Source of the DNA: Alteromonas genovensis
GTDB taxonomy: Bacteria > Pseudomonadota > Gammaproteobacteria > Enterobacterales > Alteromonadaceae
Length of the DNA: 64,000 nucleotides
Direction of reading: 5' to 3'
NCBI RefSeq assembly: GCF_010500895.1
Contig: NZ_JAAAWO010000005.1
Location: forward strand, 186,001 to 250,000
Of this stretch, positions 64,000 through 64,000 are shown piece after piece (the stretch's first letter is position 1; every line of letters begins with the position of its first letter). The notes under the pieces are model-generated. The model was not told where the DNA came from. It made no database searches and saw nothing but the letters and a program-made list of their open reading frames with translations. A program made the translations under genes and the position numbers.

Positions 64000-64000
64000 A

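Overview
The window reads as chromosomal DNA of a marine gammaproteobacterium, most likely Alteromonas or a close relative. Evidence: gene orders typical of gammaproteobacteria (uvrY-uvrC-pgsA followed by tRNA-Gly, tRNA-Cys and tRNA-Leu; lrp-ftsK-lolA-rarA-crcB-serS), a complete tusDCB/tusE set, DUF2987 and DUF3360 proteins common in Alteromonadales and Vibrionales, an Fnr/EtrA-type regulator, and moderate-to-low GC with consensus-like gammaproteobacterial LexA and FNR sites. The genus is an inference from family knowledge, not from a database search.

Layout. 1-3507: tail of an Fe-S photolyase with its DUF2256 companion, a DUF2254 membrane protein and an NhaC antiporter. 3508-6362: an AT-rich stretch of about 2.85 kb with no conventional gene. 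It holds tandem repeats, several dyads, a foldable RNA candidate, and a LexA box followed by an 18-codon hydrophobic reading frame; a lone tyrosine recombinase follows. 8193-23602: a block for life at low oxygen. It contains universal stress proteins, a cytochrome c lipoprotein, a membrane-anchored glutamate-synthase-like protein, a KefC-type antiporter, two complementary bacterioferritin subunits, the cbb3 oxidase operon ccoNOQP, its maturation genes fixH-ccoI-ccoS-safE, fnr and uspE. Four FNR-type boxes lie in front of these genes. 23782-34051: housekeeping genes (ttcA, a patatin-like lipase, bax-like gene, cobB, sseA, tpx, tapT and others).

34361-38144 looks like a decayed genomic island at the 3' end of tRNA-Leu: a 16-bp imperfect copy of the tRNA end marks its far edge, and it carries a DUF4760 gene, a Tn3-family transposase relic, a lipoprotein and a helical-repeat protein. 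38126-41819 is the conserved tRNA-pgsA-uvrC-uvrY block. 42044-45541 is an ovothiol pair, ovoA and a PLP lyase that is probably ovoB. 45924-49478 is a 3.4-kb segment (doxX, lysR, DUF3360 transporter) bracketed by two tRNA-Ser(UGA) genes, each with its own terminator. 49718-52165 is a BI-1 protein plus the Tus sulfur relay, which together with ttcA handles tRNA thiolation. 52383-64000 is SRAP, serS, crcB, rarA, lolA, ftsK, lrp, ald, pyrF and lapB.

Two themes deserve attention. First, the SOS box plus micro-ORF plus perfect hairpin in the 'empty' region looks like a possible SOS-induced small membrane peptide. Second, at least ten short imperfect tandem repeats with units of 13-18 bp (mostly 14-15) but unrelated sequences are scattered through the window. 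They occur both between genes and in frame inside proteins (DUF2254, LolA, PyrF and the N-terminus of the OvoB candidate).
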